Source: SpSt-1165 sp964391725 (lineage in GTDB: Bacteria; Chloroflexota; Anaerolineae; Anaerolineales; Anaerolineaceae). From it: a stretch of 64,000 nt of DNA. The stretch spans positions 20,808 to 84,807 of the forward strand of contig CAYMNB010000006.1 of the NCBI GenBank assembly GCA_964391725.1. Direction: 5' to 3'. Both the position numbers and the translations under genes were made by a program. A model generated the notes under the pieces. That model did no database searches. It was not told the DNA's origin and saw only the letters and a list, made by a program, of their open reading frames with translations. Shown piece after piece: positions 27,161 through 35,905 of this stretch (within the stretch, counting starts at the first letter, position 1; each line of letters begins with the position of its first letter).

Positions 27161-27761
27161 ACAACACTCCTTTGCTGCCGTTATACTTGCAGCAGGAAAG
27201 AGCAGCAGGTTTGGTGGACAGAAAGTGCTGGTTGATTGGAATGGTCAGCCGCTGATCCGCCATATTGCTTTGCATGCTATAGAGACTGGCCTTTCCCCCG
27301 TCATTGTGGTTTTAGGCGCTTTACTGGAGCCGATCAGGCGGTCATTGATTGGGTTGGACATCAAGTTCGTTCACAATACCGAAATTGAAAAAGGGATGGG
27401 CAGCAGTCTGCGATCGGGTTTCAAGGCATTGCCAAAAACTGTTGATGGTACTTTTTTGTTTTTGGGCGACCAACCTTACGTGGATCAATTGCTGATTAAG
27501 GCATTAGTTGACCATCACGGCAGAGGCGATGTAATCCTACCTGCCCATGATGGCAAGCCGGGACATCCGGTATTGTGGAACCGCAGTACGTTCGAACGTA
27601 TCGTCAATATGGACGACAACGAAACCGGCAGAACCATCCAGAAAGAATTTGCCTGTTTCTTTCTGGATTGGTCTGATCCAATGATATTACGCGATATTGA
27701 CACCCGAGAAGATTATCAGCGTTTGTTGGAAGACAATCTTTCAGGGGAAAGCGAGCAGTAA
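27150..27761 (+). CDS. mocA: MobA-like NTP transferase (MocA-type molybdenum cofactor cytidylyltransferase)
   Basis: A 203-residue nucleotidyltransferase with the signature AAVILAAGKSSRFGGQK at the N-terminus, LFLGDQPYVD (metal-binding Asp, about residue 108) and HDGKPGHPVLWNR. The short form next to a xanthine-dehydrogenase-like enzyme fits MocA, which makes molybdopterin cytosine dinucleotide for this enzyme family, better than MobA. The start is a TTG at 27150 that overlaps the large subunit by 11 bases; no strong ribosome site is visible. Its stop region overlaps the convergent S41 protease by 21 bases. Confidence 0.82.
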   Translation: MTIKQHSFAAVILAAGKSSRFGGQKVLVDWNGQPLIRHIALHAIETGLSPVIVVLGALLEPIRRSLIGLDIKFVHNTEIEKGMGSSLRSGFKALPKTVDGTFLFLGDQPYVDQLLIKALVDHHGRGDVILPAHDGKPGHPVLWNRSTFERIVNMDDNETGRTIQKEFACFFLDWSDPMILRDIDTREDYQRLLEDNLSGESEQ

Positions 27762-28913
27762 TTCCACTGCAGTTTCATATACCACAGGACCCATCCCATC
27801 GATATCATCGAATGGTACATCCGGTTGGAGGCCGCTGCCTTCCTTGAAATCAGGTAAGGCAGGAAACCACCATTTGGCATTGGTAATATGCATGGATGAT
27901 TGGTCTTGAAGATCAAAAACAAGCTGGATGGTATTCTTCCCGTAAGTATCTTTTCCAACCAACAATGCCCTGTGATTCGCCTGCAGAGCGCCGGCAAAGA
28001 TTTCTGCTGCGCTGGCTGTATTTTCATTCACCAAAATGATAAGAGGTAATTCTCGCATTTTGCCATTTTGATTGGTTTTTACTGTTTTGATTGCCTCGCC
28101 TTTTGCTTGTTGGTTGATGATGACCTGATCCTTCTCCAAAAATAACTTTACCATAGAGATACCGCTATCAAGCAAACCGCCTCCATTATTGCGCAAATCG
28201 ATCAAAAAACGGTCGGCTCCCTGATCTTGCAATGACTCGATTGCCTGGATCAATTCATCAGAGGTTGTACCAGCGATGATATTGATTTTAATCACACCAA
28301 TTTGCGGATAGTCATCATCAAGATATGCCAACAATGAAGGCAAAGGAACTTCTGCACGCCTTATGGAAAAAGTTTCCTCCATTTGATAGGCAGGGAATTG
28401 CAGCACAGTGATAGAAACACTCGTACCCACTTCTCCCCGGATATCTGCGATGATTTCATCCAGGTTTGCGTAATCTGTTATCAATTTTCCTTCCACCCTG
28501 AACAAACGATCATGCTGTTGGAGGCCTGCATTACTGGCTGGCGAGTTGGGGTAGGGGAGCAGGTAATAATGGCCATCTTCGCGTACTTCGATCAATGAAC
28601 CAATGCCGCCATAAGAACCTGTTAATTGGTTGGTTTGCAATTCATGCTGGGCAGGTTCGATGTGGCTGGTAAAAGGATCCCCGTAGGCCTGAACCAAACC
28701 GCGGATCATGCCATATTCTATTCGCATGTCTGCTGTAATTTCTTTTAAGCCATATTGGTCTATCAAAGAGAAGGCTTCGTCAAGCACCGGGAACGAGGAG
28801 GACGGTGACTGACTGATTCTTTCTGCGATGATAAAGCCCAGGCCAAAGGCTCCCAATATCACAAAAATTTGGAGAGTTAAAAATAAAACGACAAATAGTT
28901 TGCTTTTACTCAT
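27741..28913 (-). CDS. S41 family C-terminal processing peptidase, membrane anchored
   Basis: A 390-residue protease with one N-terminal membrane helix (residues about 4-28), a PDZ domain (about 95-170, YPNSPASNAGLQQHD) and an S41 tail-specific protease domain. The catalytic Ser is in ENTASAAEIF and the general-base Lys in TYGKNTIQ. RNNGGGLLDSG is the family's substrate-loop signature. It acts outside the membrane on C-termini of exported proteins. The ATG at 28913 shares bases with the aldolase stop (TGATG), so the two are translated together, an odd pairing. Confidence 0.9.
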   Translation of the reverse strand: MSKSKLFVVLFLTLQIFVILGAFGLGFIIAERISQSPSSSFPVLDEAFSLIDQYGLKEITADMRIEYGMIRGLVQAYGDPFTSHIEPAQHELQTNQLTGSYGGIGSLIEVREDGHYYLLPYPNSPASNAGLQQHDRLFRVEGKLITDYANLDEIIADIRGEVGTSVSITVLQFPAYQMEETFSIRRAEVPLPSLLAYLDDDYPQIGVIKINIIAGTTSDELIQAIESLQDQGADRFLIDLRNNGGGLLDSGISMVKLFLEKDQVIINQQAKGEAIKTVKTNQNGKMRELPLIILVNENTASAAEIFAGALQANHRALLVGKDTYGKNTIQLVFDLQDQSSMHITNAKWWFPALPDFKEGSGLQPDVPFDDIDGMGPVVYETAVELLLAFP

Positions 28914-29569
28914 CACTTAACGTCTTTGGTCTTGAAGATATATTGCTGGAATTTGTCTTGCAGTACTGTCATTTCCTCCGCCGGCAGAAGCACGGGGCTG
29001 CCTGCGGCACTGGCGAACAGATACATCTGCGCCAATAATTCCACATGTTCTGCGATGATGAAACATAGGTCAATATCCGAGCCGACCGACACAACCCCAT
29101 GGTTGGCAAGCAGAGCAGCGTTGTAGGTACCAATACCTTTGGCGATATTTTCTGCCAGAGTTTTGGTGCCAAAGGTGGCATATTCTATCACCGGCACACA
29201 ATCACCGATCAAGCCCACCAAATAATGTAACGGAGGAATAGGCTTGCGTAAACAAGCCATAGCTGTGGCATACACAGAATGTGAATGAATGACAGCATTT
29301 ACATCCATTCGTTGTTGAAATAGGGCAAGATGAAATTGCATCTCACTGGAGGGCTTGTTTTTGCCTTCCACAACAGCCCCTTGTGGAGAAACAACCATGA
29401 TATCTTCCGGGTTTATCTTGAAGTAATTCATGCTGCCAGGGCTTATTGCGATCAGCCCTTCTTCGCGGTTATAAATGCTGATGTTGCCGCCTGACCCGGT
29501 GGTGAGCTTATGATCGATCATCTTCCGACAATAATCCAATACCTGTTGACGTTCATGTAGTAAACGCAT
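28913..29569 (-). CDS. Class II aldolase/adducin family protein (L-fuculose-phosphate aldolase-like)
   Basis: A 218-residue zinc aldolase of the FucA/AraD family. The substrate loop TTGSGGNIS, the catalytic Glu76 in PSSEMQFH, the zinc ligands His95 and His97 in VIHSHSVYAT and His157 in LLANHGVV are all present. FucA splits L-fuculose 1-phosphate into dihydroxyacetone phosphate and L-lactaldehyde. With fucI and rhaB in the same 30 kb, it could complete a deoxysugar route, but it lies in a different transcript. It is divergent from the Dlt-like operon. Confidence 0.87.
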   Translation of the reverse strand: MRLLHERQQVLDYCRKMIDHKLTTGSGGNISIYNREEGLIAISPGSMNYFKINPEDIMVVSPQGAVVEGKNKPSSEMQFHLALFQQRMDVNAVIHSHSVYATAMACLRKPIPPLHYLVGLIGDCVPVIEYATFGTKTLAENIAKGIGTYNAALLANHGVVSVGSDIDLCFIIAEHVELLAQMYLFASAAGSPVLLPAEEMTVLQDKFQQYIFKTKDVK

Positions 29570-29612
29570 ATAGACCGTTTCCTTTACTATGGTTTCGAAG
29601 TTCGCTGATAAG

Positions 29613-29623
29613 TATAATATAAT
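29613..29623 (+). promoter_or_regulatory. Promoter region of the envelope acylation operon
   Basis: Two overlapping TATAAT boxes (29613-29618 and 29618-29623) 30-40 bases upstream of the first lipoprotein gene. No clear -35 is seen at the right distance. Confidence 0.5.
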
Positions 29624-29652
29624 TGGTCACACTTAATCTGATTGGAGAAATG

Positions 29653-30036
29653 ATGAGAATTCTCAGACTTACCACCATTTTATTTATTTTCGGGCTGATA
29701 ATAAGCGCCTGTGCACAGCAACCCCCCGCTGTTCAGGTGGTTGAAACGTACTTCAATGCCATTGTCGAGCAAAATGATGCGCTCATACCGCAAATTGTTT
29801 GCGAAGAATGGCAGTTTGACGCCTATTTAGAGATGGATTCATTCCTTGCTGTTAACCCCGTGTTGGAAGATTTGTCTTGTACTGTCGTTTCCGAGGACCA
29901 AAATTCAGCAATTGTCAATTGTCAGGGCAGTATCTTAGCGACTTACAATGAGGAGCAGCAAAAAATTGACCTGTCCAACCGTAACTTCATCGTTCGCAAA
30001 GAGGCCAATGAGTGGCTGATATGTGGTCAGCGTTAA
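29653..30036 (+). CDS. Small lipoprotein, first gene of the Dlt-like operon
   Basis: A 127-residue secreted lipoprotein. The signal peptide has a hydrophobic core and a lipobox ISAC with Cys20. The mature part (VQVVETYFNAIVEQND, then three Cys residues) looks like a compact NTF2-like/DUF4878-type fold found in many lipoproteins, but I cannot name the family firmly. GGAG lies 5 bases before the ATG at 29653; the ATG at 29650 is possible. The next gene, a 47-codon microprotein, starts inside its last codons. It is probably an accessory surface protein of the acyl-transfer system. Confidence 0.75.
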   Translation: MRILRLTTILFIFGLIISACAQQPPAVQVVETYFNAIVEQNDALIPQIVCEEWQFDAYLEMDSFLAVNPVLEDLSCTVVSEDQNSAIVNCQGSILATYNEEQQKIDLSNRNFIVRKEANEWLICGQR

Positions 30037-30164
30037 AATTTTTTTTTACAAGGTATATATTTACACGTGAAAATGGCCTTGCCATCCTGCTGTGCTTGAT
30101 GTTGATCCTGATCATCATACTGACCAGTGACGCTTCGCCTCAATGGATATATCAGGGTTTTTAA
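30021..30164 (+). CDS. 47-residue membrane microprotein with C-terminal WIYQGF (DltX-like acyl shuttle candidate)
   Basis: Short frame ATG at 30021 to TAA at 30162-30164, overlapping the lipoprotein gene by 16 bases and followed immediately by the MBOAT start (TAAATG). The product has a basic N-terminus (KFFFTRYIFTR), one membrane helix (about residues 20-35) and a short C-terminal tail, so the charge rule puts the C-terminus outside. It ends in WIYQGF with Tyr44. In Gram-positive Dlt systems the microprotein DltX, next to the MBOAT DltB, has the same size and topology and a C-terminal hexapeptide whose Tyr carries the acyl group across the membrane. Size, topology, position and terminal motif all match; function here is inferred. 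Confidence 0.8.
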   Translation: MWSALKFFFTRYIFTRENGLAILLCLMLILIIILTSDASPQWIYQGF

Positions 30165-31601
30165 ATGGATTACCAGCAAATACTTTTTTTTATCCTGGCC
30201 GCCCTGGTTATTCGCTATTTTCCGGTCTCAAACATCCGGAAATGGTTGCTATTGACGACCAGTATAGTTTTTCTTTACTGGCTTCAACCACTTTCGCCCA
30301 TCCGTTATCTTGATTTTTACCTGCCGACAATTCTGCTTTTGCTTACATCACTCAGCTGGTTCATCATCACTCCTCCTGACAACCGCTATCACAAAGAGAA
30401 TCTTTTGGCATTGGCTATCACATTTGGGTGTCTTTTCTTCATCAATGCTACCCGATGGTTTGGCCTAACCGGCATAATCACTGCCTCCAGGCCTCCGGCT
30501 TTGTCATTTCTGCTGATTTCTGTCGTTGGCTTGTTTCTATTTTTCTGGTTGCTCAGGAATCAAGAAGCAAAAACCAATCGTTGGTTGGGCACAGTCTTCT
30601 TAATTTTTTTTATCATTCTGCTGGTCATTTTGAAAAGCCCAACCCTTAATCAATGGACTGCGAAACAGATTGGCGTGATGCAAAACCAGTCATTTTCATC
30701 CAACATTCGCTTTGACATCCGCTGGCTGGGCGTCTCCTATGTCATATTTCGCTTGCTTCACACCATCAAAGATTGCCAATCCAACCGCCTCAGTGGTGTT
30801 GGGTTGGCAGACTACATGAATTATGTAATTTTCTTTCCATCGCTATCAGCGGGTCCAATCGACAGGATTCAACATTTCTCAGAAGAACTAAACCTGAACA
30901 TGCCATTACCAGATAGGAATAACCTTGTCAGCGCAGCCTGGCGCATTTTCCTCGGGCTTTTCAAAAAATTTGCCCTGGCTGACACTCTCGCCATTATTGC
31001 GATTCACAACCTTAACCTGAACCAGATCCAGGGCAGCAACTGGATATTGATTAGCATTTATGCCTATGCGGCGATGATCTGGTTAGACTTTGATGGTTAT
31101 ACTGATATCGCCATAGGACTGGGACAAGTATTTGGCATAAAACTACCTGAAAATTTTAACAAACCTTACCTTCGTCCCAACATTAAGCTGTTCTGGGACA
31201 ACTGGCACATGACTTTGACCCAATGGTTTAGGGCCTACTACTTCAATCCTGTGAGTCGAACACTGCGCAGAAAATGGAAAACTGTACCTGTTGGCGCGAT
31301 GGTTTTTTTCATGCAAATGACAACCATGTTGTTAATCGGGTTTTGGCATGGGGTCACCTGGAATTTTGCTGTGTGGGGGCTGTGGCATGGACTGGGCCTT
31401 TTCGTCCACAACCGCTGGTCTGCCTGGTTAGAACAAAAACAACAAAGCACTTCATCCCCCATATGGCAAAAAGCAAGGCTGGCAGGTGGTGTGTTGTTAA
31501 CCTTTCATTTCGTAGCTTTTGGTTGGGTATGGTTTGCCATGCCTTCCATGAAACAATCGGTGCAGGTTTTCAGTTTGATTTTCGGCGGTACTCATGGATA
31601 A
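30165..31601 (+). CDS. MBOAT family membrane-bound O-acyltransferase (DltB/AlgI-like)
   Basis: A 478-residue polytopic protein with about 11 membrane helices. The MBOAT core is visible as WLGVSYVIFRLLHTI, FPSLSAGPIDR and FWDNWHMTLTQWFRAYYF, with the catalytic-region histidines His395 (GFWHGVTWNF) and His408 (GLWHGLGLF). These enzymes take an acyl group from a cytoplasmic thioester and pass it across the membrane for esterification of surface polymers (D-alanine on teichoic acids, acetyl on alginate). The protein ends soon after the last helix (FGGTHG) and has no C-terminal Tyr motif of its own, consistent with use of the separate microprotein directly upstream. Its end overlaps the SGNH gene by 8 bases. 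Confidence 0.93.
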   Translation: MDYQQILFFILAALVIRYFPVSNIRKWLLLTTSIVFLYWLQPLSPIRYLDFYLPTILLLLTSLSWFIITPPDNRYHKENLLALAITFGCLFFINATRWFGLTGIITASRPPALSFLLISVVGLFLFFWLLRNQEAKTNRWLGTVFLIFFIILLVILKSPTLNQWTAKQIGVMQNQSFSSNIRFDIRWLGVSYVIFRLLHTIKDCQSNRLSGVGLADYMNYVIFFPSLSAGPIDRIQHFSEELNLNMPLPDRNNLVSAAWRIFLGLFKKFALADTLAIIAIHNLNLNQIQGSNWILISIYAYAAMIWLDFDGYTDIAIGLGQVFGIKLPENFNKPYLRPNIKLFWDNWHMTLTQWFRAYYFNPVSRTLRRKWKTVPVGAMVFFMQMTTMLLIGFWHGVTWNFAVWGLWHGLGLFVHNRWSAWLEQKQQSTSSPIWQKARLAGGVLLTFHFVAFGWVWFAMPSMKQSVQVFSLIFGGTHG

Positions 31602-32733
31602 GAAGGCGGCCCAATCTATCAATCCTATCCGGTTGCTGCTAAAAGCCCTGGTTTTATTCATCATTATCAATATCCTTTGGGCGGCGTTTGAACCGCAGCC
31701 GGGTTATTACTCCATCTATTCACACCTCGTAAGAGGCCGGCCCAGGTTTCCTTTCGGTGAAGTCCCGCAGCTTGCCTACAATTTCACCCTTGATAATCTT
31801 CACGCCATGTTCGAATCCCATGAAATTGATATATTGCCAAACCCAAACCAGTACACGGTGCTCGTGTTGGGTGATTCCTCAGTCTGGGGCACCTTACTGT
31901 TGCCCGAAGAAACGTTGTCTGGTCAGTTAAATTCACTGGGGTTGACTGAAGCAGAAAGCAATTTGCCGATTCGTTTTTACAACCTGGGTTATCCGACATT
32001 ATCATTGACAAAAGATTTGATCATCCTGGATGAGGCCTTAGACGAGTACGAACCAGACATGGTCATCTGGCTGGTCACTCTGGAATCCATGCTCTGGGAA
32101 CATCAATTACGATCGCCCATCGTACAAGCAAACCCACATAAAATTGAGCATCTGACAAACCGGTACAACATCTCATTTTCCAAAGCCGCTAATCAGGTAG
32201 AATTTCTGAATTTCTGGCAGCGTACGCTCATTGGCAGAAGACGGGAAATCGCCGATATCATCCGGCTGCAGCTATATGGCATTTTGTGGGATGCTACCGG
32301 CATCGATCAATACTACCCCGAAGAGTACACAGCTGCTGCCCGGGAACTTGACAATGATAAGACATATTATGAGTATAGAGAAGGCATGCTCACAGGTGAA
32401 GACCTCGCTACGGAATTGCTTGTGGCTGGTAAAAATATGGATAGGCAAATCCCGTTTTTGATTGTGAATGAACCTGTTTTGATCAGCCAGGGAGAAAATA
32501 GCGATGTTCGCTATAATTTTTATTACCCCCGCTGGGCTTATGATCAATATCGTGTCATTATGTCCCAACAAGGTGATGCCAATCATTGGGACTATATTGA
32601 TGCCTGGGATTTGGTGTCTCAAGAAGAGTTCACCAACAGCGCCATTCACCTAACTCCCGACGGTACGAACCTGCTGGCAGAACACCTTGCTGACTGCTTT
32701 GTGGAAAGAGGGATATGGATAACTATAGACTAA
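31594..32733 (+). CDS. Membrane-anchored SGNH hydrolase-like acyltransferase (DltD/AlgJ-like role)
   Basis: A 379-residue protein with one N-terminal membrane helix (about residues 13-31) and an extracellular SGNH domain. Block I is VLGDSSVWG with nucleophile Ser95. The C-terminal block is SAIHLTPDG with His352; the residue three before the His is Ser, not the usual Asp. A middle block reads MVIWLVTLESM. In Dlt and alginate systems an SGNH protein next to the MBOAT accepts the acyl group on its Ser and moves it to the polymer; that role fits here. It overlaps the MBOAT gene by 8 bases and the next lipoprotein gene by 19 bases. Confidence 0.82.
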   Translation: MDKKAAQSINPIRLLLKALVLFIIINILWAAFEPQPGYYSIYSHLVRGRPRFPFGEVPQLAYNFTLDNLHAMFESHEIDILPNPNQYTVLVLGDSSVWGTLLLPEETLSGQLNSLGLTEAESNLPIRFYNLGYPTLSLTKDLIILDEALDEYEPDMVIWLVTLESMLWEHQLRSPIVQANPHKIEHLTNRYNISFSKAANQVEFLNFWQRTLIGRRREIADIIRLQLYGILWDATGIDQYYPEEYTAAARELDNDKTYYEYREGMLTGEDLATELLVAGKNMDRQIPFLIVNEPVLISQGENSDVRYNFYYPRWAYDQYRVIMSQQGDANHWDYIDAWDLVSQEEFTNSAIHLTPDGTNLLAEHLADCFVERGIWITID

Positions 32734-33800
32734 GAGTGCATCCAGATATTGCTTTTGGTGCAATCCTCCTGTTGACATTTATGCTATCTGCCTGTTCCTT
32801 CGCTCAAACAGATAGAGCGGATGATACGTTGCCAGAGCCTTCTCTACCAACCGCAACAATAACTGCCGACTCAGTTTCAGAAACCGAAGGCAAATCAAGC
32901 GCGGAAGAAGAATCAAGTCCAACGGTTACACCGATTCCAGTTACAACAAACATCGATTCTACTGATGAAAGGGGGGAGGAAGAAACACCCACTGACCAGG
33001 AAGAAGCGGCCTTGGATGCGACTGAGATGCCTGAGGATGAGGGAGAGACTTTACCTCAATTGTCTTATGATGATTTGCCGCCTTTCGCCCAATGGCGAGA
33101 CTGGCCTGTTCTGCCAATCGTTTCTGATACTGCCTGGCAAATTTACCGGCAAGGATTGCTGGCAGGAAGGAACCCGCAGGCGGTTTCGGTGTTTGGTGAT
33201 TGCCAGAGTGTGCCCGAAGTATTTTGGGGCGAATTTGACGACATTAATTATGCGTGGGCGGATGAAGAACGCTATCTGATCCAAACTGTCGACTGGTACC
33301 GGGGCTCATTTGATAGAGAGAGTGTCACAGCCAGTGATGGCACAACAGCCGCTGCAATTTTGTGGGAGCAATGGATACCGGCAGACAATGAAACCTGTTT
33401 ATACGGTGAAACCCCGTTATATTGCGAAGTCAGGATCAACAATCCTTCCATCGTATTTATAAGTGTTGGCACCCATTGGGAACTGCGTAATGAGAGATAC
33501 CTGCGCAGAATGCTGGATCAACTAATCGAAATGGGTATCTTGCCAGTAATCGCCACCAAAGCCGACCAACGTGAAGGCAGCGAAAGTTGGGTCAATGAGC
33601 AGATGGTTGAAATTGCCCAGGAATACCAGGTCCCGGTTTGGAATTTCTGGGCAGCTATGCGGGATTTTGAAAATGGCGGCCTCATTGAGGGAGATACCAT
33701 GTTATTGACCGATGAAGCGTTGCAAGTCCGCAGGCTTTCCGGTTTGAAAGCATTGCATACAATCAGGTTACAATTAACTCGTTATCAAGAAAACCATTAG
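32715..33800 (+). CDS. Lipoprotein with SGNH-like domain, degenerate active site (paralogue 1)
   Basis: A 361-residue lipoprotein. Lipobox LSAC gives Cys27; residues about 30-110 are an acidic Thr/Ser/Glu-rich linker, and the rest is an SGNH-fold domain. Block I is FGDCQS, with Cys163 where the nucleophile Ser of GDS normally sits and Ser165 two further. The middle block is PSIVFISVGTHW. Block V reads DTMLLT with Leu330 where the catalytic His is expected, so classic hydrolysis looks impossible. A conserved Cys pair (CLYGETPLYC) suggests a disulfide. It is clearly paralogous to the following gene and may bind or present the polymer. Confidence 0.75.
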   Translation: MDNYRLRVHPDIAFGAILLLTFMLSACSFAQTDRADDTLPEPSLPTATITADSVSETEGKSSAEEESSPTVTPIPVTTNIDSTDERGEEETPTDQEEAALDATEMPEDEGETLPQLSYDDLPPFAQWRDWPVLPIVSDTAWQIYRQGLLAGRNPQAVSVFGDCQSVPEVFWGEFDDINYAWADEERYLIQTVDWYRGSFDRESVTASDGTTAAAILWEQWIPADNETCLYGETPLYCEVRINNPSIVFISVGTHWELRNERYLRRMLDQLIEMGILPVIATKADQREGSESWVNEQMVEIAQEYQVPVWNFWAAMRDFENGGLIEGDTMLLTDEALQVRRLSGLKALHTIRLQLTRYQENH

Positions 33801-33803
33801 GCC

Positions 33804-35888
33804 ATGACCAAATCATTTAAGCAAACCACTTTAGCGTTTTTTTTATTTTTATTTGCTCTCTTTCTCATCTCATGCAGCCAACCGGCTGGCGTTGAAAATT
33901 CAGATACTTCGTCATTGATTACTCCAACCTCTCCATTGGAAATCATGGAGGACAACCCCTCTGATTCGATGGAAGGCTTAATTACTGAAAATGAAGAAGA
34001 GATCACCCTTGCGTTTGAAGATGAAGCGGTGGAAGCACCAGCTGCCACTCCAACCATTCGTCTGACCGCAACACCTGATATGCGCCCATTGCCTGAACAA
34101 TGGCAGCAATGGCCGGTAATCCCGGAGATCTCTCACAATGCGATAGAAATTTACTGGAAAGGCATTGCCATGGGCAATGACCCCCAGCGATTTTCAAAAA
34201 TTGGTGACTGCCAGAGCATCAGAGAAGTATTGTTAGGCATCTATGACCTGCCAAACCGCTACAGGCTAAGAGAAGGTGACGAGGATCTGCAAGAAATCAT
34301 CGATCAATTCTCTGGCTCATTCAATCGCGATGGCATGGCTGTACAGGGGGGATTCAATGCAGCTACTGTGCTTTCACCGATTTGGGCTGACCCTAAATTA
34401 TGCAAAGCGGGGGAAACCCCGATTGAATGTGAATTCCGGGTACACAACCCCAGCATTGTCATCATCTCGCTTGAAGTCTGGTGGCAGGGCCGCTCGCCTG
34501 AACGGTATGAACAATATATGCGTAAGATCATTGAAACAGCCATCTCTAAAGGCATCGTTCCTGTCCTTTCAACAAAAGCTGACAATGTGGAAGGAAACCA
34601 CAATATCAATTACACCACCGCCAAACTGGCGTATGAATACGACATTCCTTTGTGGAATTTTTGGCTGGCTGCCCAAAGCCTTCCCTATCAGGGCATCGAT
34701 CCTGATCGTGATGGATTCCACATTACCGTAGCTGCGTGGAATGAACGTTCCTATACTGCCCTGAAGACCCTGGCAGCAGTTTGGCAAGCCGCTCATTCTC
34801 GTCCAATAGTTGTGCAGCCTGGCGAAGAGGAAGCCGATACAGACGTAATGGATCCGGTTCTTTTCCCTTCAACCGGTGTGGCGGATTATGGGCTCTCGGG
34901 TCAATTATTCATCGAAACAACGATAACCAGGAATGGAAACCAATCCCTCAACGGTGTTTATGTGTTCGATTTTGATCAGGGAGTTTTTGAGCCTGTCCTC
35001 GAACCGGGTTTTGAAGTCCTCACATCTCACCCCGCACATGGCTTACTTGTCGGCAACGCCACAGAGCGTGGAATCTACAAATCGGGAACGTATCTACCAT
35101 TGACATCTGACACAAATTGGGTCAGTAATTCAGGAAGCCTTCAGATCATTTCGGAGAATTCGTTTGTTCAGGTGAAAGGTACATCGTCGTCAGTTGACAT
35201 TTCTTTATTTGAATTTGACACGCTAGGCAATGTTTCTTTAGTCTTTGAGAACTCTCTTGATTATCCAATGACCACGATCGAAGGTCTCAATCAAACCACC
35301 ATCTTGATAAAGCCAACAGAATGCAGCGATCAAGGTTGTGAATTCATATTGGTTGACCAATATCTGACTGACCAACCAATAATTACCTGGCTGGACATCG
35401 ACCGCGCTGGCAATATCCACATGAATGAAGAAGGAACGCAGTTGGCATACTGGAAGGATGTGGATAACAGTGAGAGCTTGTTCATGAGAAAAATGACACC
35501 TGACGGGTCAGAAGCCTTTATCGGTTTGTTTGGCAATGTGTTCCTTGACCAGGCATGGTCGCATGACGGTACCAAATTGGCTGCCCTCAAAATGTGGCGA
35601 AGCGATTACTATGGTAAAGCCACCGAACTCCTGCATTTCATTGTGGATGTTGATTCATCTCTTGTGGATACTGTGCCTGAGATGGAAGGCCTCAATCCAC
35701 AGATCGTCTGGTCGCCTGATGACCTAATTATTGCAACATCAGCCACTGTGCTTGAAGGTGGTAGTTCCGCCAAGATCATGATACGTCTTTATGATATTGC
35801 CACACGACAGGTAGAATTTATTCAGGAAGCCAATGCCTTGCAAAGCGATGGATTCATTGCTATAACAAACATGGTGTGGCTTCCCTAA
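33804..35888 (+). CDS. Lipoprotein with SGNH-like domain and C-terminal beta-propeller-like region (paralogue 2)
   Basis: A 694-residue lipoprotein (lipobox ISC, Cys24) starting 3 bases after its paralogue. Residues about 90-330 match the paralogue block by block: IGDCQS with Cys136 and Ser138, CKAGETPIEC, HNPSIVIISLEVWW, and block V DGFHIT, which keeps Asp303 and His306 that paralogue 1 has lost. Residues about 360-694 have repeated four-stranded segments (for example LDQAWSHDGTKLAALKMW, IVWSPDDLIIATSA) typical of WD40-like/TolB-type beta propellers. It may be the active partner of the pair, with the propeller binding a surface glycan or protein. Function is inferred from context only. Confidence 0.75.
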   Translation: MTKSFKQTTLAFFLFLFALFLISCSQPAGVENSDTSSLITPTSPLEIMEDNPSDSMEGLITENEEEITLAFEDEAVEAPAATPTIRLTATPDMRPLPEQWQQWPVIPEISHNAIEIYWKGIAMGNDPQRFSKIGDCQSIREVLLGIYDLPNRYRLREGDEDLQEIIDQFSGSFNRDGMAVQGGFNAATVLSPIWADPKLCKAGETPIECEFRVHNPSIVIISLEVWWQGRSPERYEQYMRKIIETAISKGIVPVLSTKADNVEGNHNINYTTAKLAYEYDIPLWNFWLAAQSLPYQGIDPDRDGFHITVAAWNERSYTALKTLAAVWQAAHSRPIVVQPGEEEADTDVMDPVLFPSTGVADYGLSGQLFIETTITRNGNQSLNGVYVFDFDQGVFEPVLEPGFEVLTSHPAHGLLVGNATERGIYKSGTYLPLTSDTNWVSNSGSLQIISENSFVQVKGTSSSVDISLFEFDTLGNVSLVFENSLDYPMTTIEGLNQTTILIKPTECSDQGCEFILVDQYLTDQPIITWLDIDRAGNIHMNEEGTQLAYWKDVDNSESLFMRKMTPDGSEAFIGLFGNVFLDQAWSHDGTKLAALKMWRSDYYGKATELLHFIVDVDSSLVDTVPEMEGLNPQIVWSPDDLIIATSATVLEGGSSAKIMIRLYDIATRQVEFIQEANALQSDGFIAITNMVWLP

Positions 35889-35905
35889 AAAATCAAGGAG
35901 GAATT

